A DNA stretch of 64,000 nt. Origin: PALSA-1003 sp963741315. GTDB taxonomy: Bacteria; Pseudomonadota; Gammaproteobacteria; Burkholderiales; Casimicrobiaceae. The position numbers were made by a program, and so were the translations under genes. The notes below the pieces were generated by a model. That model was not told the DNA's origin. It searched no databases and saw only the letters and a program-made list of their open reading frames with translations. Below, piece by piece: positions 34,136 to 42,965 of this stretch; the stretch's first letter is position 1; every line of letters begins with the position of its first letter. The stretch covers positions 62,001 through 126,000 of the forward strand of contig CAVUHK010000001.1 of the NCBI GenBank assembly GCA_963741315.1, given 5' to 3'.

Positions 34136-35347
34136 ATGACCTATTCAACTCCCCGCGTGCCTCGTCGGATCATTCTGATCCTGATGCTTGCGGCACAAGT
34201 CGTTGGTGTTGCCGCGGGTCAGACAACGCCGAAGGTTGATGTCGAGACCTTGATCTCGCGCATCGAAGCACCGCAGCATCCCAATCGGCAAGGACTGGAT
34301 GCTCTTACGCTTCAGGAAATCATGCGCCTCTACGACGTGCCCGGCTTGAGCATCGCCGTCATCAATTCGTTTGCGATTCACTGGGCAAAAGGGTACGGAA
34401 CCGCTGATGTTGAAAGCGGTCGACCCGCGGTCACGAGCACCCTCTTTCAGGCAGCGTCAATCAGTAAACCGGTCAGCGCGATGGCGGCGTTGCGAATGGC
34501 GCAGGATCATCGTCTCGACCTCGATGGAGACGTCAACGAGGTTCTCAAGTCGTGGCGCATTCCGCGCCATGATTTTGGGTCGGGGGGCAAGGTTACACCG
34601 CGAGCGATATACAGCCACACGTCGGGGGCAGACGACAGCTTCGGGTTTCCCGGATACGATCCTGCCGCGCTGAGGCCCACGATAGTTCAGATTCTCGATG
34701 GGCAGCCACCTTCGAATGTCGGAAAGGTGCTTTTCGCCCGTCCGCCATTCCAGAGCTACAAGTATTCCGGCGGCGGCATCATGGTCATGCAATTGGCGCT
34801 GGAAGAAATCTCCGGTCGACCATTCGCAGAGATCATGCAGTCTACCGTCCTGCGTCCGCTGGAGATGACCAACAGCACGTACGAACAGCCGCTGCCCGCG
34901 CGATGGGACGAACAGGCGGCGCGGGCTCACAATGGTCAGGGTAAAAGGATGCCAGCGCCGTGGCACGACTATCCGGAGCAAGCCGCAGCCGGTCTATGGA
35001 CCACCGCGAGCGACCTCGCCCGATTCGTCATCGAGATTCAATCGGGTGTGCGTGGGCCTACCGGACGCGTGCTTTCTCAATCATTCGCGCAAGAGATGGT
35101 TGCGCCGGTCGGCGTCGGTCCCTACGCATTCGGGCTGATGGTCGAAAGGCGTGGGGAAGGATGGTATTTCACTCACCCTGGGTCAAACTGGGGCTTTCGC
35201 GCCGACATCCTGGGCCACGTGCGCAAGGGGTACGGTGTGGTCATCATGACGAATGGTGACAACGGAGTTGCCGTGATCAAGGAAATCGAGGCACGCGTCG
35301 CGGCTGCTTATAACTGGGACTCTCTCGACAAGCCGGTTGGTTACTGA
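34136..35347 (+). CDS. Secreted class C beta-lactamase-family serine hydrolase
   Basis: 403 residues. A signal peptide of about 28 residues ends near AAGQTT. The nucleophile motif SISK is near residue 108, the second motif is YSGGG near 209 (in place of YxN), and the third is HPG near 343 (in place of KTG). These substitutions favour an esterase, D-aminopeptidase or penicillin-binding-like hydrolase over a true lactamase. GGAAGG precedes the ATG; a GTG four codons up is open. It is 71 bases after the SDR gene. Confidence 0.86.
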   Translation: MTYSTPRVPRRIILILMLAAQVVGVAAGQTTPKVDVETLISRIEAPQHPNRQGLDALTLQEIMRLYDVPGLSIAVINSFAIHWAKGYGTADVESGRPAVTSTLFQAASISKPVSAMAALRMAQDHRLDLDGDVNEVLKSWRIPRHDFGSGGKVTPRAIYSHTSGADDSFGFPGYDPAALRPTIVQILDGQPPSNVGKVLFARPPFQSYKYSGGGIMVMQLALEEISGRPFAEIMQSTVLRPLEMTNSTYEQPLPARWDEQAARAHNGQGKRMPAPWHDYPEQAAAGLWTTASDLARFVIEIQSGVRGPTGRVLSQSFAQEMVAPVGVGPYAFGLMVERRGEGWYFTHPGSNWGFRADILGHVRKGYGVVIMTNGDNGVAVIKEIEARVAAAYNWDSLDKPVGY

Positions 35348-35388
35348 CAAAAATTGAAATTCAAGCGACAAGTGGATTGGAGGCTTCG

Positions 35389-35562
35389 ATGTGGTTTTTC
35401 TATTTCTTGCCCATGCTCGTTGCAATCGGATTTATTTTGGCGAGAGTCGCGCGAGGTGGTTCGTTGACACCTCGAGCGAGTCGAGTCCAAGTCGCGGTCG
35501 CGCTGTTCGCAGTCGTTGCATTGGGGGTTTTGGGCGCATTGTTCTCGGGCGTGCTGCGCTGA
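35389..35562 (+). CDS. Small two-span membrane protein, function unknown
   Basis: 57 residues with two hydrophobic segments (about 1-19 and 35-54) and a short basic loop between. GGAGG lies 5 bases ahead of the ATG, which argues that it is translated. No family is recognised. Its size and a sequence resembling half an attC site just after its stop recall integron cassette genes. Confidence 0.6.
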   Translation: MWFFYFLPMLVAIGFILARVARGGSLTPRASRVQVAVALFAVVALGVLGALFSGVLR

Positions 35563-35566
35563 GAAA

Positions 35567-35592
35567 GTTGCGGCCCAACCCGTCGCTCAACC
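35567..35592. other. attC-like half-site remnant
   Basis: Directly after the small membrane gene, GCCCAACCCGTCGCTCAACC fits the RYYYAAC left-end core and following stretch seen in attC-like sites of betaproteobacterial gene cassettes. The complementary right-hand core (GTTRRRY) was not found within the next 100 bases, so at most half a site remains. Confidence 0.3.
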
Positions 35593-35610
35593 TGGACAAA
35601 GGGATCGATC

Positions 35611-36309
35611 ATGGATCATCCGGTCGTGTCGCATAGCGAGTGGCTCGCTGCTCGAAGGACGCTTCTGGAAAAGGAAAAGCAGTTAACTCGGCAGAGCGAC
35701 GAGCTGAGCCGTAGTGTGCGCGAGCTGCCGTGGGAAGTCGTGACCAAGGACTACGTGTTTGACGGCCCCGACGACAAAGAAACCCTCGCCGATCTCTTTG
35801 ACGGTCGGAGCCAGTTGGTGATCTATCACTTCATGTTCCATCCGGATGACCGAGCTGGTTGCCCGCACTGCTCACTTCGCGCGGACGGTTTTGGCGGGAT
35901 CGGCACGCATCTGAATCACAGAGATGTGACCATGGTGGTGGTTTCGCGGGCTCCGCATGACAAGCTGGCGGAGTATCAGAAGCGGATGGGATGGAACTTC
36001 AAGTGGGTGTCCTCCGGCGGTTCGGACTTCAACTTTGACTATCAGGCATCATTCACTCCGGACGAAGTGGCTGCCAAGCACGCCCTCTACAACTTCACCA
36101 TGCGCGACCCCAAAGCGCGCGATCGAGAAGGGCACAGCATCTTTTACAAAGACGAGAAGGGCACGGTATTCCATACTTACTCTTGCTACGACCGTGGCAA
36201 CGACAAGCTCAACATCCACTATCATTATCTTGACCTTGTGCCGAAGGGACGTGACGAAGCCGGTCGTGGCCCGTACTGGGTGCGCCGTCGCGACGAGTAC
36301 GGTGGGTAA
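35611..36309 (+). CDS. DUF899 family thioredoxin-like protein
   Basis: 232 residues. DUF899 landmarks are the N-terminal EWLAARRTLLEKEKQLTRQSDEL, LPWEVVTKDYVFDGP near 39, YHFMFHPDD near 72, CPHCSLRADGF near 83, and the DLVPKGRDE tail. CPHC replaces a resolving thioredoxin dithiol, so a redox or disulfide-linked role is possible. A weak GGGATC-type site precedes the ATG. Family members are mostly uncharacterised and are common in soil bacteria. Confidence 0.88.
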   Translation: MDHPVVSHSEWLAARRTLLEKEKQLTRQSDELSRSVRELPWEVVTKDYVFDGPDDKETLADLFDGRSQLVIYHFMFHPDDRAGCPHCSLRADGFGGIGTHLNHRDVTMVVVSRAPHDKLAEYQKRMGWNFKWVSSGGSDFNFDYQASFTPDEVAAKHALYNFTMRDPKARDREGHSIFYKDEKGTVFHTYSCYDRGNDKLNIHYHYLDLVPKGRDEAGRGPYWVRRRDEYGG

Positions 36310-36485
36310 GCCCGACTATTTACTGCTATGCGTGCTCATGATCGAATGACCCAGCTGTGCCTCCGCCACGTGCTGGTTGCGTTCGTTGCGGCATCGCGAC
36401 CCGCCCCCAGCTTTATCCTCTAGGTGCGCTTTTGGCAAACGTCCTGCCTGCGTACTCTGGGATCGTGGAGGCATTGGCGCCAACT

Positions 36486-36875
36486 ATGCGAGGGTTGCCC
36501 GGCGTGATTGTAACCATCGACGGTCGCGATCGCGTTGGCAAGACAACGCTCGGGCGCTATCTTGCATGGCACTTCAATGTCACATTGATCGAGACCGACC
36601 TGTTCCTGATCCCGGCGCGGGATTACCTCATCCACCTTGACGACCAGATCAATCGCATCATCGAACGTCGTGTCACGACGCCCCTCCCTGTGATTGTCGA
36701 AGGTGTTTCGATGCTCCAGCTTATGAAGCGAATCAATCGCGTCCCGGATTTCTCCATCTATGTCACGCGCTCCCTGCAATCGAGCGGTGTAGTCATGGAT
36801 CGCCGTCTATCCGAGTACGAGGCGTCTTTTGGCCCATCCGCAATCGCGAACATCGTCGTGGAGTTGGTGCATTGA
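36486..36875 (+). CDS. Short P-loop kinase-like protein (uridine kinase group), N-terminal start uncertain
   Basis: 129 residues from the ATG at 36486. The P-loop GRDRVGKTT is near residue 11-19 and an acidic ETDLFLIP near 37 resembles the base of the uridine/cytidine kinase fold. It is much shorter than full kinases, so it may be a truncated or minimal form. Upstream GTG and TTG starts back to 36357 are open; a GGAGG at 36467-36471 does not fit one cleanly. The next gene overlaps its stop as TGATG. Confidence 0.6.
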   Translation: MRGLPGVIVTIDGRDRVGKTTLGRYLAWHFNVTLIETDLFLIPARDYLIHLDDQINRIIERRVTTPLPVIVEGVSMLQLMKRINRVPDFSIYVTRSLQSSGVVMDRRLSEYEASFGPSAIANIVVELVH

Positions 36876-37339
36876 TGGCGCCTGATCAGTCGGTCAAAGT
36901 TCGCCCGGCCGAACCGCGAGACGAAAAGCGTTGGCGCGAGTTGTTCGACGGCTACTGCATTTTCTATAAGCGCACGCCCTCGGAGCCGCTCACCCGCAGT
37001 ACGTGGGCGCGCATCATGGATGACGCGTCGCCCGTTCATGCGCTAGTCGCCGAAGCCCAAAAAGGCGGTGTCGTCGGTATCGCGAATTACGTAATCCACG
37101 AACACACTCTGGGCCTCACCCCGGTCTGCTACCTGGGCGACCTGTTCGTCGACCCCGCGCAACGCGCGGCCGGAGTCGGCGAGAAACTGATCGCCTGGCT
37201 GGTCGCCGAAATGAAGCGCAACGGCTGGTCCCGGCTTTACTGGCACACCAGGCTGAACAATTACCGCGCCCGGGGCCTGTACGACAAATTCACGCCGCAT
37301 AGCGACTTTGTTCGCTATACCGTGTATCCGGAGGAGTGA
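36875..37339 (+). CDS. GNAT-family N-acetyltransferase
   Basis: 154 residues. The acetyl-CoA segment is VCYLGDLFVDPAQRAAGVGEKLIAWL near residues 85-110 with the QRAAGVG turn, then RLYWHTRLNNYRARGLYDKF near 123, characteristic of the YhaU/Spt10-like small GNATs. It overlaps the kinase-like gene by one base. Substrate is unknown. Confidence 0.86.
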   Translation: MAPDQSVKVRPAEPRDEKRWRELFDGYCIFYKRTPSEPLTRSTWARIMDDASPVHALVAEAQKGGVVGIANYVIHEHTLGLTPVCYLGDLFVDPAQRAAGVGEKLIAWLVAEMKRNGWSRLYWHTRLNNYRARGLYDKFTPHSDFVRYTVYPEE

Positions 37340-37417
37340 CGCTTCGGTGCGCCGGTTACACGTCAATCAACGCAGAGCATTGATGCGAACACTCCTTTCG
37401 CTCGGCAAGTCAGCAAA

Positions 37418-37939
37418 ATGAGCGGTACCGAAGCATCATCCTGGGAGAATCGGCTTGCAGCTCTGTGGAATGCGCTGGAACGCCACGAGCCACAGGCCTT
37501 TGTGGCACAAGTCGAGTCGCTCGCCGCGGAGTTGCCGCCCGGAAGCGCCATTGGGCTTTTCGAGCGCGCTTGTGCGCAGGATTCCACTGGCCATCCCGAC
37601 CTTGCCGCCCCACTCTATCGAGCTGCGCTGAAGGAAGGGTTGAGTGGAATGCGACGTCGCCGGGCAACCATTCAGTTGGCGAGTTCATTGCGCAACCTTG
37701 GCAACCCCGCCGAAGCCGCCAATTTGCTGTTCGCCGAGCTGCGCGGTCCCTCTGACGAACTGGACGGCGCAGTGCGTGCGTTTCTTGCTCTCGCGCTCGT
37801 TGACCTGGGGCGCGATCGTGAGGCGGTGGGTCTCAGTCTCGCCGCCCTTTCGGAGTACCTGCCAAGATACAACCGTTCGCTCGCCCGCTACGCGAGTGAA
37901 CTTGCTCCCAAGACTGCCGGTGGTGAGAGTGCGCTCTGA
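37418..37939 (+). CDS. Tetratricopeptide-repeat protein
   Basis: 173 residues, entirely helical by composition. The central region (about 50-145) has TPR-type repeats: FERACAQDSTGHPDLAAPLYRAALK, IQLASSLRNLGNPAEAANLLFAEL and VRAFLALALVDLGRDREAVGLSLAAL. Such proteins are adaptors; no partner is apparent. No strong ribosome site is seen. It is 78 bases after the GNAT gene and 60 bases before the amidohydrolase. Confidence 0.75.
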   Translation: MSGTEASSWENRLAALWNALERHEPQAFVAQVESLAAELPPGSAIGLFERACAQDSTGHPDLAAPLYRAALKEGLSGMRRRRATIQLASSLRNLGNPAEAANLLFAELRGPSDELDGAVRAFLALALVDLGRDREAVGLSLAALSEYLPRYNRSLARYASELAPKTAGGESAL

Positions 37940-37999
37940 ATTCGCGCTCACCCGTCAACAATGGGCAGTATTCGAATGCATCATCAGGAGTGCACACCC

Positions 38000-39352
38000 A
38001 TGAAGCGAGTGAGTGAAAAGTTGTTGATCGCCGGCATGGCCTTTGGATGTATGCAGGCGCCGGCGGCCCTCGCCCAGGAGCAGAAACTCGATGGCGTGGT
38101 GTTCGAGAATGTCCGCATCTTCAATGGCACCTCCGGCGACCTGTCCCGCCCGACCAACGTCCTGGTGACGGGCAATGTCATCAAGGCCATTTCAAGCGCA
38201 CCCATTCCCAGCCCTGCCGGCATGACACTGCTGCGCATCAACGGCAACGCGCGCACCCTCATGCCAGGATTGATCGACAACCACTGGCACACGATGTTGG
38301 CCCGGCCCACACCGACGCAGGCCATCGAAGGCGACCTCGGCTACACCAACCTGTTGGCCGGCGTGGAGGCCAATGCCACGCTGCTGCGCGGTTTCACGAC
38401 GGTGCGCGACTTGGGAGGGCCGTCGTTCGGACTCAAGCGCGCCATCGACGAAGGCCTGGTGCCGGGCCCGCGCATCTATCCTTCAGGAGCGATGATCACC
38501 ATCACCGGAGGACACGGCGATTTCCGGAAGTCCTATGAATTGCCGCGACAGGTCGGCGGACCGTTGTCACGGATGGAGGTCATCGGCGGCAGCATGGTGG
38601 CCGACTCTCCGGACGAGGTGAGACTTCGCGCTCGCGAGCAGCTGCTGCTCGGCGCCACGCAGATCAAGCTCACCGCGGGCGGAGGCGTGGCGTCACCGCA
38701 CAGCCCGCTGGACGTCTCCACTTTTACCGAAGAGGAACTGCGGGCTGCGGTGCAGGCGGCGGAGAACTGGGGAACCTATGTCACGGTGCACGCGTACACA
38801 CCCGTCGCCATCCAGCGGGCGATCGCCGCCGGCGTCAAGGTCATCGAGCATGGCCACCTGATGGATGAACCGACCGCCGAGCTGATGGCGCGAAAAGGCA
38901 TCTGGCTCAGCTTTCAGCCGTTCACCGACGACGAAGCTGCGGCGCCATTGCCTCCGGCCAATCGCGCGCGGCAACTGCAGGTATTTGCCGGCACCGAGAA
39001 CACCATCGCGCTGGCGAAGAAATACAAGCTCAAGATGGCGTTCGGAACCGACATCCTGTTTTCGCCAGCCGCGGCGACGCGGCAGGGTGCGGAGCTGGCC
39101 AAGATGCGCAAGTGGTACAGCGCACCGGAATTGCTGGTGATGGCGACTGGCACCAACGCCCAGTTGCTGAAATTGTCGGGCCCGCGCGATCCCTACCCTG
39201 GCAAGCTGGGCGTCGTGGAAGAAGGCGCCCTGGCGGATCTGCTGCTGGTCGACGGTGACCCGACCGTCGACATCAACCTGGTCGCCGAACCGGCGAGGAA
39301 TTTCCTGGTCATCATGAAGGATGGGAAGATATACAAGAATTCGCTACGATGA
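38000..39352 (+). CDS. Secreted amidohydrolase (imidazolonepropionase-like subgroup)
   Basis: 450 residues with a signal peptide ending near ALAQE. Metal ligands are visible as LIDNHWHT near 95-101 (HxH), the carboxylated lysine in QIKLTAGGG near 225, His in VHAYTP near 265, His in VIEHGHLMD near 287, and Asp in AFGTDILF near 350. This set defines a binuclear amidohydrolase of the imidazolonepropionase/proline-dipeptide hydrolase group. AGGAG is 9 bases ahead of the ATG. Natural substrate, perhaps a dipeptide or carbamate-like compound, is unknown. Confidence 0.87.
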   Translation: MKRVSEKLLIAGMAFGCMQAPAALAQEQKLDGVVFENVRIFNGTSGDLSRPTNVLVTGNVIKAISSAPIPSPAGMTLLRINGNARTLMPGLIDNHWHTMLARPTPTQAIEGDLGYTNLLAGVEANATLLRGFTTVRDLGGPSFGLKRAIDEGLVPGPRIYPSGAMITITGGHGDFRKSYELPRQVGGPLSRMEVIGGSMVADSPDEVRLRAREQLLLGATQIKLTAGGGVASPHSPLDVSTFTEEELRAAVQAAENWGTYVTVHAYTPVAIQRAIAAGVKVIEHGHLMDEPTAELMARKGIWLSFQPFTDDEAAAPLPPANRARQLQVFAGTENTIALAKKYKLKMAFGTDILFSPAAATRQGAELAKMRKWYSAPELLVMATGTNAQLLKLSGPRDPYPGKLGVVEEGALADLLLVDGDPTVDINLVAEPARNFLVIMKDGKIYKNSLR

Positions 39353-39442
39353 CCGTTCGATCGCCCCGGTGTTGCCCGGTACCCGTCACACGGACTCCGA
39401 CGGCAAATCGAGGTGCCCAATCGCTGTCGTGGAGGTACGAGC

Positions 39443-39712
39443 ATGTGCAGGAACATCAAGCTCCTCTTCAATTTCGCGCCCCCGGTGACGGAGCAAGAGA
39501 TTGATTCCGCAGCGTTGCAATTCGTCAGGAAGATAAGCGGCTTCGCCAAGCCATCCAAGGCAAACGAAGCCGCATTCCAGCTGGCGATCGAGGAGGTCGC
39601 ATCGGCCTCCGCAAAATTGCTGCGCTCGCTGGAAACCAGCGCTCCGCCAAGGGATCGCGCAGTCGAGGCAGCGAAGGCGCGTGCCCGTATGCAACAACGG
39701 TTTCCCGCGTGA
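39443..39712 (+). CDS. DUF2277 family protein
   Basis: 89 residues. The family opening MCRNIKLLFNFAPPVTEQEI is intact, and FVRKISGFAKPSKANEAAF follows near 30-48. GGAGGT lies 6 bases ahead. DUF2277 proteins are small, cytoplasmic and of unknown function; the conserved N-terminal Cys-Arg-Asn suggests a metal or nucleic-acid contact but this is a guess. The next gene overlaps it as GTGA. Confidence 0.87.
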   Translation: MCRNIKLLFNFAPPVTEQEIDSAALQFVRKISGFAKPSKANEAAFQLAIEEVASASAKLLRSLETSAPPRDRAVEAAKARARMQQRFPA

Positions 39713-40038
39713 GCGCGGAGTTGCCGGTGCAGCGCCAGCTGGAGGCTTACAACGCCCGCGATCTGGTGCGCTTCGTCGCCGAGTACGCGGACGACGTACA
39801 GGTGTTTCGCCCGCCGGTCGCGGAGCCGGTCCTCTCCGGCAAGCCGGCCTTCGCCGCGTATTACGCCAGCAAGCGCTTCAACCTGCCGCATCTGCATGCG
39901 ACGGTGATCAAGCGCATTGTTGCCGGGAACAAAGTGGTCGATCACGAACGCATCACCGGCATCGAGCCAGGCGTCGTCGAGGCGATCGCGGTCTATGAGG
40001 TCAAGGGCGAGTTCATCGAGCGTGTCTGGTTCTTCTAG
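39709..40038 (+). CDS. SnoaL/NTF2-like protein
   Basis: 109 residues, a single NTF2-like alpha-beta cone. LEAYNARDLVRFVAEYADDVQVFRPP near 11-36 is the SnoaL-type opening, followed by GIEPGVVEAIAVYEVKGEFIERVWFF. Such folds are used as ketosteroid-isomerase-like enzymes or binding domains; catalytic residues cannot be assigned. The GTG start overlaps the DUF2277 stop, so the two are co-translated. Confidence 0.82.
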   Translation: MSAELPVQRQLEAYNARDLVRFVAEYADDVQVFRPPVAEPVLSGKPAFAAYYASKRFNLPHLHATVIKRIVAGNKVVDHERITGIEPGVVEAIAVYEVKGEFIERVWFF

Positions 40039-40104
40039 CGGCTGGCCGTTGGCTATGTACGTCGCTGTCCTGCCGCGATCTGCGTGAGGGGAACGAAAGG
40101 CGTC

Positions 40105-40764
40105 ATGTTCGCCGGTCATGTCGGGGTTGCCATGGCGATCGGCCGTGCCGAGCGACGCGTCAACGTCGGCGTGTTCGTCGCCGCAGCGCTGCTGCTCGAC
40201 TTCGTGCTGTGGCTGCTGATTCTGCTGGGATGGGAGTCGGTGAACATCCCCACCCATTTCTCGAACACGCACCAACCCGAATTCGACTTCCCGTATTCGC
40301 ATGGACTGCTGGCCGCGGTGCTCTGGTCCGCGCTTGCCGGCGCGCTCGCGTTGCTGTGTTGTTCGCGGCTCCAGGGGGACCCAAAGTGGCGCATTGCCGG
40401 GCTTGTCGCCGCGGCAGTGTTTTCGCATTGGCTGCTCGATGCGCTCGTCCATCGGCCCGAGTTGCGTTTGACCGGCGACACGTCGCCTGCGGTCGGTCTC
40501 GGGCTTTGGGACAGGATGCCCGCGGCCCTTGCCGTGGAGGCCGCCATCGTCGCAGTCGGCCTGGTTCTGTTCGTTCGCGGCAGCGGTTTGTCGCGCGGAA
40601 GGGCCATAGCCATGGCGGCACTGTGTGTAGTCATTCTCGCGTTCACCATCATGGGGATGACGGTGGCACCGCCACCGCCGTCGGTACCCGCCATGGCGAT
40701 AAGCTCACTGGTCGCACTGGCAGCGGTGGTCGCGCTGGCCGCGTACCTTGGCCGGCTGGATTGA
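40105..40764 (+). CDS. Multi-span membrane protein with YdjM-like/metal-hydrolase-type His-Asp motifs
   Basis: 219 residues with about five to six spans. FAGHVGVAMAIGR at the start, DFPYSHGLLAAVLW near 70-83 and FSHWLLDALVHRPE near 107-120 carry His/Asp pairs as in the membrane-bound metal-dependent hydrolases (YdjM/DUF457). GAAAGG is a few bases before the ATG; a GTG seven codons up is also open. Activity is unknown. Confidence 0.72.
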   Translation: MFAGHVGVAMAIGRAERRVNVGVFVAAALLLDFVLWLLILLGWESVNIPTHFSNTHQPEFDFPYSHGLLAAVLWSALAGALALLCCSRLQGDPKWRIAGLVAAAVFSHWLLDALVHRPELRLTGDTSPAVGLGLWDRMPAALAVEAAIVAVGLVLFVRGSGLSRGRAIAMAALCVVILAFTIMGMTVAPPPPSVPAMAISSLVALAAVVALAAYLGRLD

Positions 40765-40827
40765 CCGCGGGTTGATCCGGAGTTACAACATCCACCTCCG
40801 ATCGCCACCTCGACCCAACCCACGCCG

Positions 40828-41256
40828 ATGAACACCATTGACATCAAGGCCGGTCAGCTCGGCATTCGCTACCTGATCGACGGCTCGCAGGATGCAAGCA
40901 TGGGCATGTTCGAACTCACCGTACCGCCGGGTTCGAACGTTCCACCCCCGCACAGCCATTCGAACAACGAAGAGGTGGTTTATGTGCTCGAGGGCACGCT
41001 TCGCTACACGGTAGGCGCCGCGTCGCGCGACCTGACGCCCGGACAATCCATGCACACACCACGGGGGACCGTTCATGCATTCTCCAACCCGTTCGCTGGC
41101 GTCGCCCGCGCGCTGATCACGCTGTCTCCGGATATCGGCGCCCAGTACTTCAAGGATGTCGCTGAGGTGATCAATGCGGGCGGTCCGCCCGACAAGGTTG
41201 CCCTGGTCGCCGTCATGAAACGCTACGGGCTGGTGCCGGGTGCCCCACCCGGCTGA
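40828..41256 (+). CDS. Cupin-domain protein
   Basis: 142 residues. Cupin motif 1 is PPPHSHSNNEEVVYVLEGTLRYTVG near 44-68 with two His and a Glu, and motif 2 is GQSMHTPRGTVHAFSNP near 76-92. The metal site looks complete. A helical C-terminus of about 35 residues follows. A role as a quercetin-like or small-molecule isomerase/oxygenase is possible but not indicated. It is 16 bases before the methyltransferase start chosen below. Confidence 0.84.
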   Translation: MNTIDIKAGQLGIRYLIDGSQDASMGMFELTVPPGSNVPPPHSHSNNEEVVYVLEGTLRYTVGAASRDLTPGQSMHTPRGTVHAFSNPFAGVARALITLSPDIGAQYFKDVAEVINAGGPPDKVALVAVMKRYGLVPGAPPG

Positions 41257-41272
41257 CTTGCGTTGCGAAGCG

Positions 41273-42133
41273 ATGGCCGAGGTCACGGCCGCGCACATCT
41301 CCAATACAAGGAACATTGCAATGAATCCAAACAAGGCACTCTGGGAAAAAGGCGACTTCTCGCGCATTGCAGACTGCATGAGGGAAAGCGGAGAGGCGTT
41401 CGTCCAAAAACTGGGCATCACCAAGGGACAGAAGGTCCTGGACCTCGGATGCGGTGATGGGACGACGGCATTGCCCGCTGCCAAACTCGGCGCCGACGTC
41501 CTTGGAGTCGATATCGCGAGCAACCTGGTTGCGGCCGGTAACCGGCGTGCCAAGGAGATGGGGCTCGCCAACTGCAGGTTTCAGGAAGGCGATGCCACCA
41601 ACCTGAGCGGACTGCCGGATCGGTCTTTCGATCTCGTCGTCAGCATTTTCGGCGCCATGTTCGCGCCGAAACCCTTCGATGTGGCCAAGGAAATGGTGCG
41701 CGTGACCCGGCCCGGCGGCAGGATCGTCATGGGGAACTGGATTCCCAACGATCCAACCTTGGTCGCGCAGGTCCTGAAAGTCAGCTCCGCGTATTCGCCG
41801 CCACCACCCGAGGGATTCATCAGTCCCATGACCTGGGGTATCGAGAGCAACGCGGTCGAGCGCTTTACGGCGGCCGGAGTGGCCAAGGAGAAGATCTCGT
41901 TCGTCCGGGACAGCTATACCTTCAACTATCCCGGCACACCCACCGCGTACCTCGCGCTGTTCAGGCAGTTCTACGGACCGACCATGAACGCGTTTGAAGC
42001 GGCCGAGAAAAGCGGTCGCGCGGATGCGTTGCAGAAGGAACTCGACGCCCTTTTTAACGCACAGAACAAGAGCCCCAACAAGGATGTAACGTCGATCTCG
42101 GCAACATTCCTTCGCGTCACGGTTTCGGTTTGA
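41273..42133 (+). CDS. Class I SAM-dependent methyltransferase
   Basis: 286 residues. SAM loop VLDLGCGDGTTALPAAKLGADVLGVDIASNLV is near 63-94, EGDATN near 112 and VRVTRPGGRIVMGNW near 148-162. The ATG at 41273 gives the N-terminal VTAAHISNTRNIAMNPN that I believe is conserved; a second ATG at 41321 has a better ribosome site. The C-terminal half has an uncharacterised helical domain. Acceptor unknown. Confidence 0.85.
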   Translation: MAEVTAAHISNTRNIAMNPNKALWEKGDFSRIADCMRESGEAFVQKLGITKGQKVLDLGCGDGTTALPAAKLGADVLGVDIASNLVAAGNRRAKEMGLANCRFQEGDATNLSGLPDRSFDLVVSIFGAMFAPKPFDVAKEMVRVTRPGGRIVMGNWIPNDPTLVAQVLKVSSAYSPPPPEGFISPMTWGIESNAVERFTAAGVAKEKISFVRDSYTFNYPGTPTAYLALFRQFYGPTMNAFEAAEKSGRADALQKELDALFNAQNKSPNKDVTSISATFLRVTVSV

Positions 42134-42183
42134 AGCGCTAGCGAGCAAAGTTGGAATCGACGACCAAAGCGAAGGGCCTGGTC

Positions 42184-42948
42184 ATGGACCGGGCGCCGCG
42201 CACCGGCGAGCAGCTTATTGCGCTGACCGACGTGGAACGCCGGGCGCGAGTGCAACTTGCCGCCTGCTATCGCATCTTCGATTACCTGGGGTGGACCGAG
42301 CAGATCTTCAATCACATCACGCTGCGCGTTCCTGGTGCGGAAACGATCTTCCTCATCAATCCGTTCGGTCTTCAATACCGGGAAGTCACGGCGTCCAATC
42401 TGGTCGCGGTCGACATTCACGGCCGGCCGGTGCGCCCAACCGAACATCCGGTGAACCTGGCTGGTTTCGTGACGCACAGTGCAATCCATGGCCGGATCCC
42501 GGGCGCGCATTGCGTGATGCACACCCATACGACCACCGGCAGCGCTGTTGCGTGCCTGGAAGAAGGGCTGTCGCACGATTCGTTCTATGGAGCACCGCTG
42601 ACAGGGCGGGTCGCCTATCACGATTTCGAAGGCGTAACGGTGAATCCGGACGAGCGCGAACGCATGCTCGAGAGCATCGGCGACAAGCGGGTGGTCATCC
42701 TGCGCAACCACGGCTTGCTGACGTGGGGCGCAACGATCGAGGAGGCGTTGATGTGGCTCTGGCTGCTGCAGCGGGCCTGCGACGTGCAGATCGCAGCCAC
42801 ATCGGCGGGACGCATGATCAAACTGCCGCCGAATGTACTCGCGCAAACGCGCCTCGAGGTGGCCGCCGAACAGCCGGAGGTTTGTCGCGCCATGTTCGAC
42901 GCCTTGGTGCGACGGATCGACGCAATCGATTCCTCCTACCGCAACTGA
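42184..42948 (+). CDS. Class II aldolase/adducin-family protein
   Basis: 254 residues. Metal histidines appear in CVMHTHTTTG near 107-116 and RNHGLLTWG near 170-178, with the nucleating Glu in a conserved EEGLSHDSF stretch. NHITLRVPGAE near 41 is family wording. Family members are aldolases such as fuculose or ribulose-phosphate enzymes, or adducin-like. With no sugar kinase or isomerase alongside, the substrate is unclear. A TTG 11 codons up is open, but GAAGGG supports the ATG. Confidence 0.87.
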   Translation: MDRAPRTGEQLIALTDVERRARVQLAACYRIFDYLGWTEQIFNHITLRVPGAETIFLINPFGLQYREVTASNLVAVDIHGRPVRPTEHPVNLAGFVTHSAIHGRIPGAHCVMHTHTTTGSAVACLEEGLSHDSFYGAPLTGRVAYHDFEGVTVNPDERERMLESIGDKRVVILRNHGLLTWGATIEEALMWLWLLQRACDVQIAATSAGRMIKLPPNVLAQTRLEVAAEQPEVCRAMFDALVRRIDAIDSSYRN

Positions 42949-42965
42949 ACGCCCGATCGACGCCC

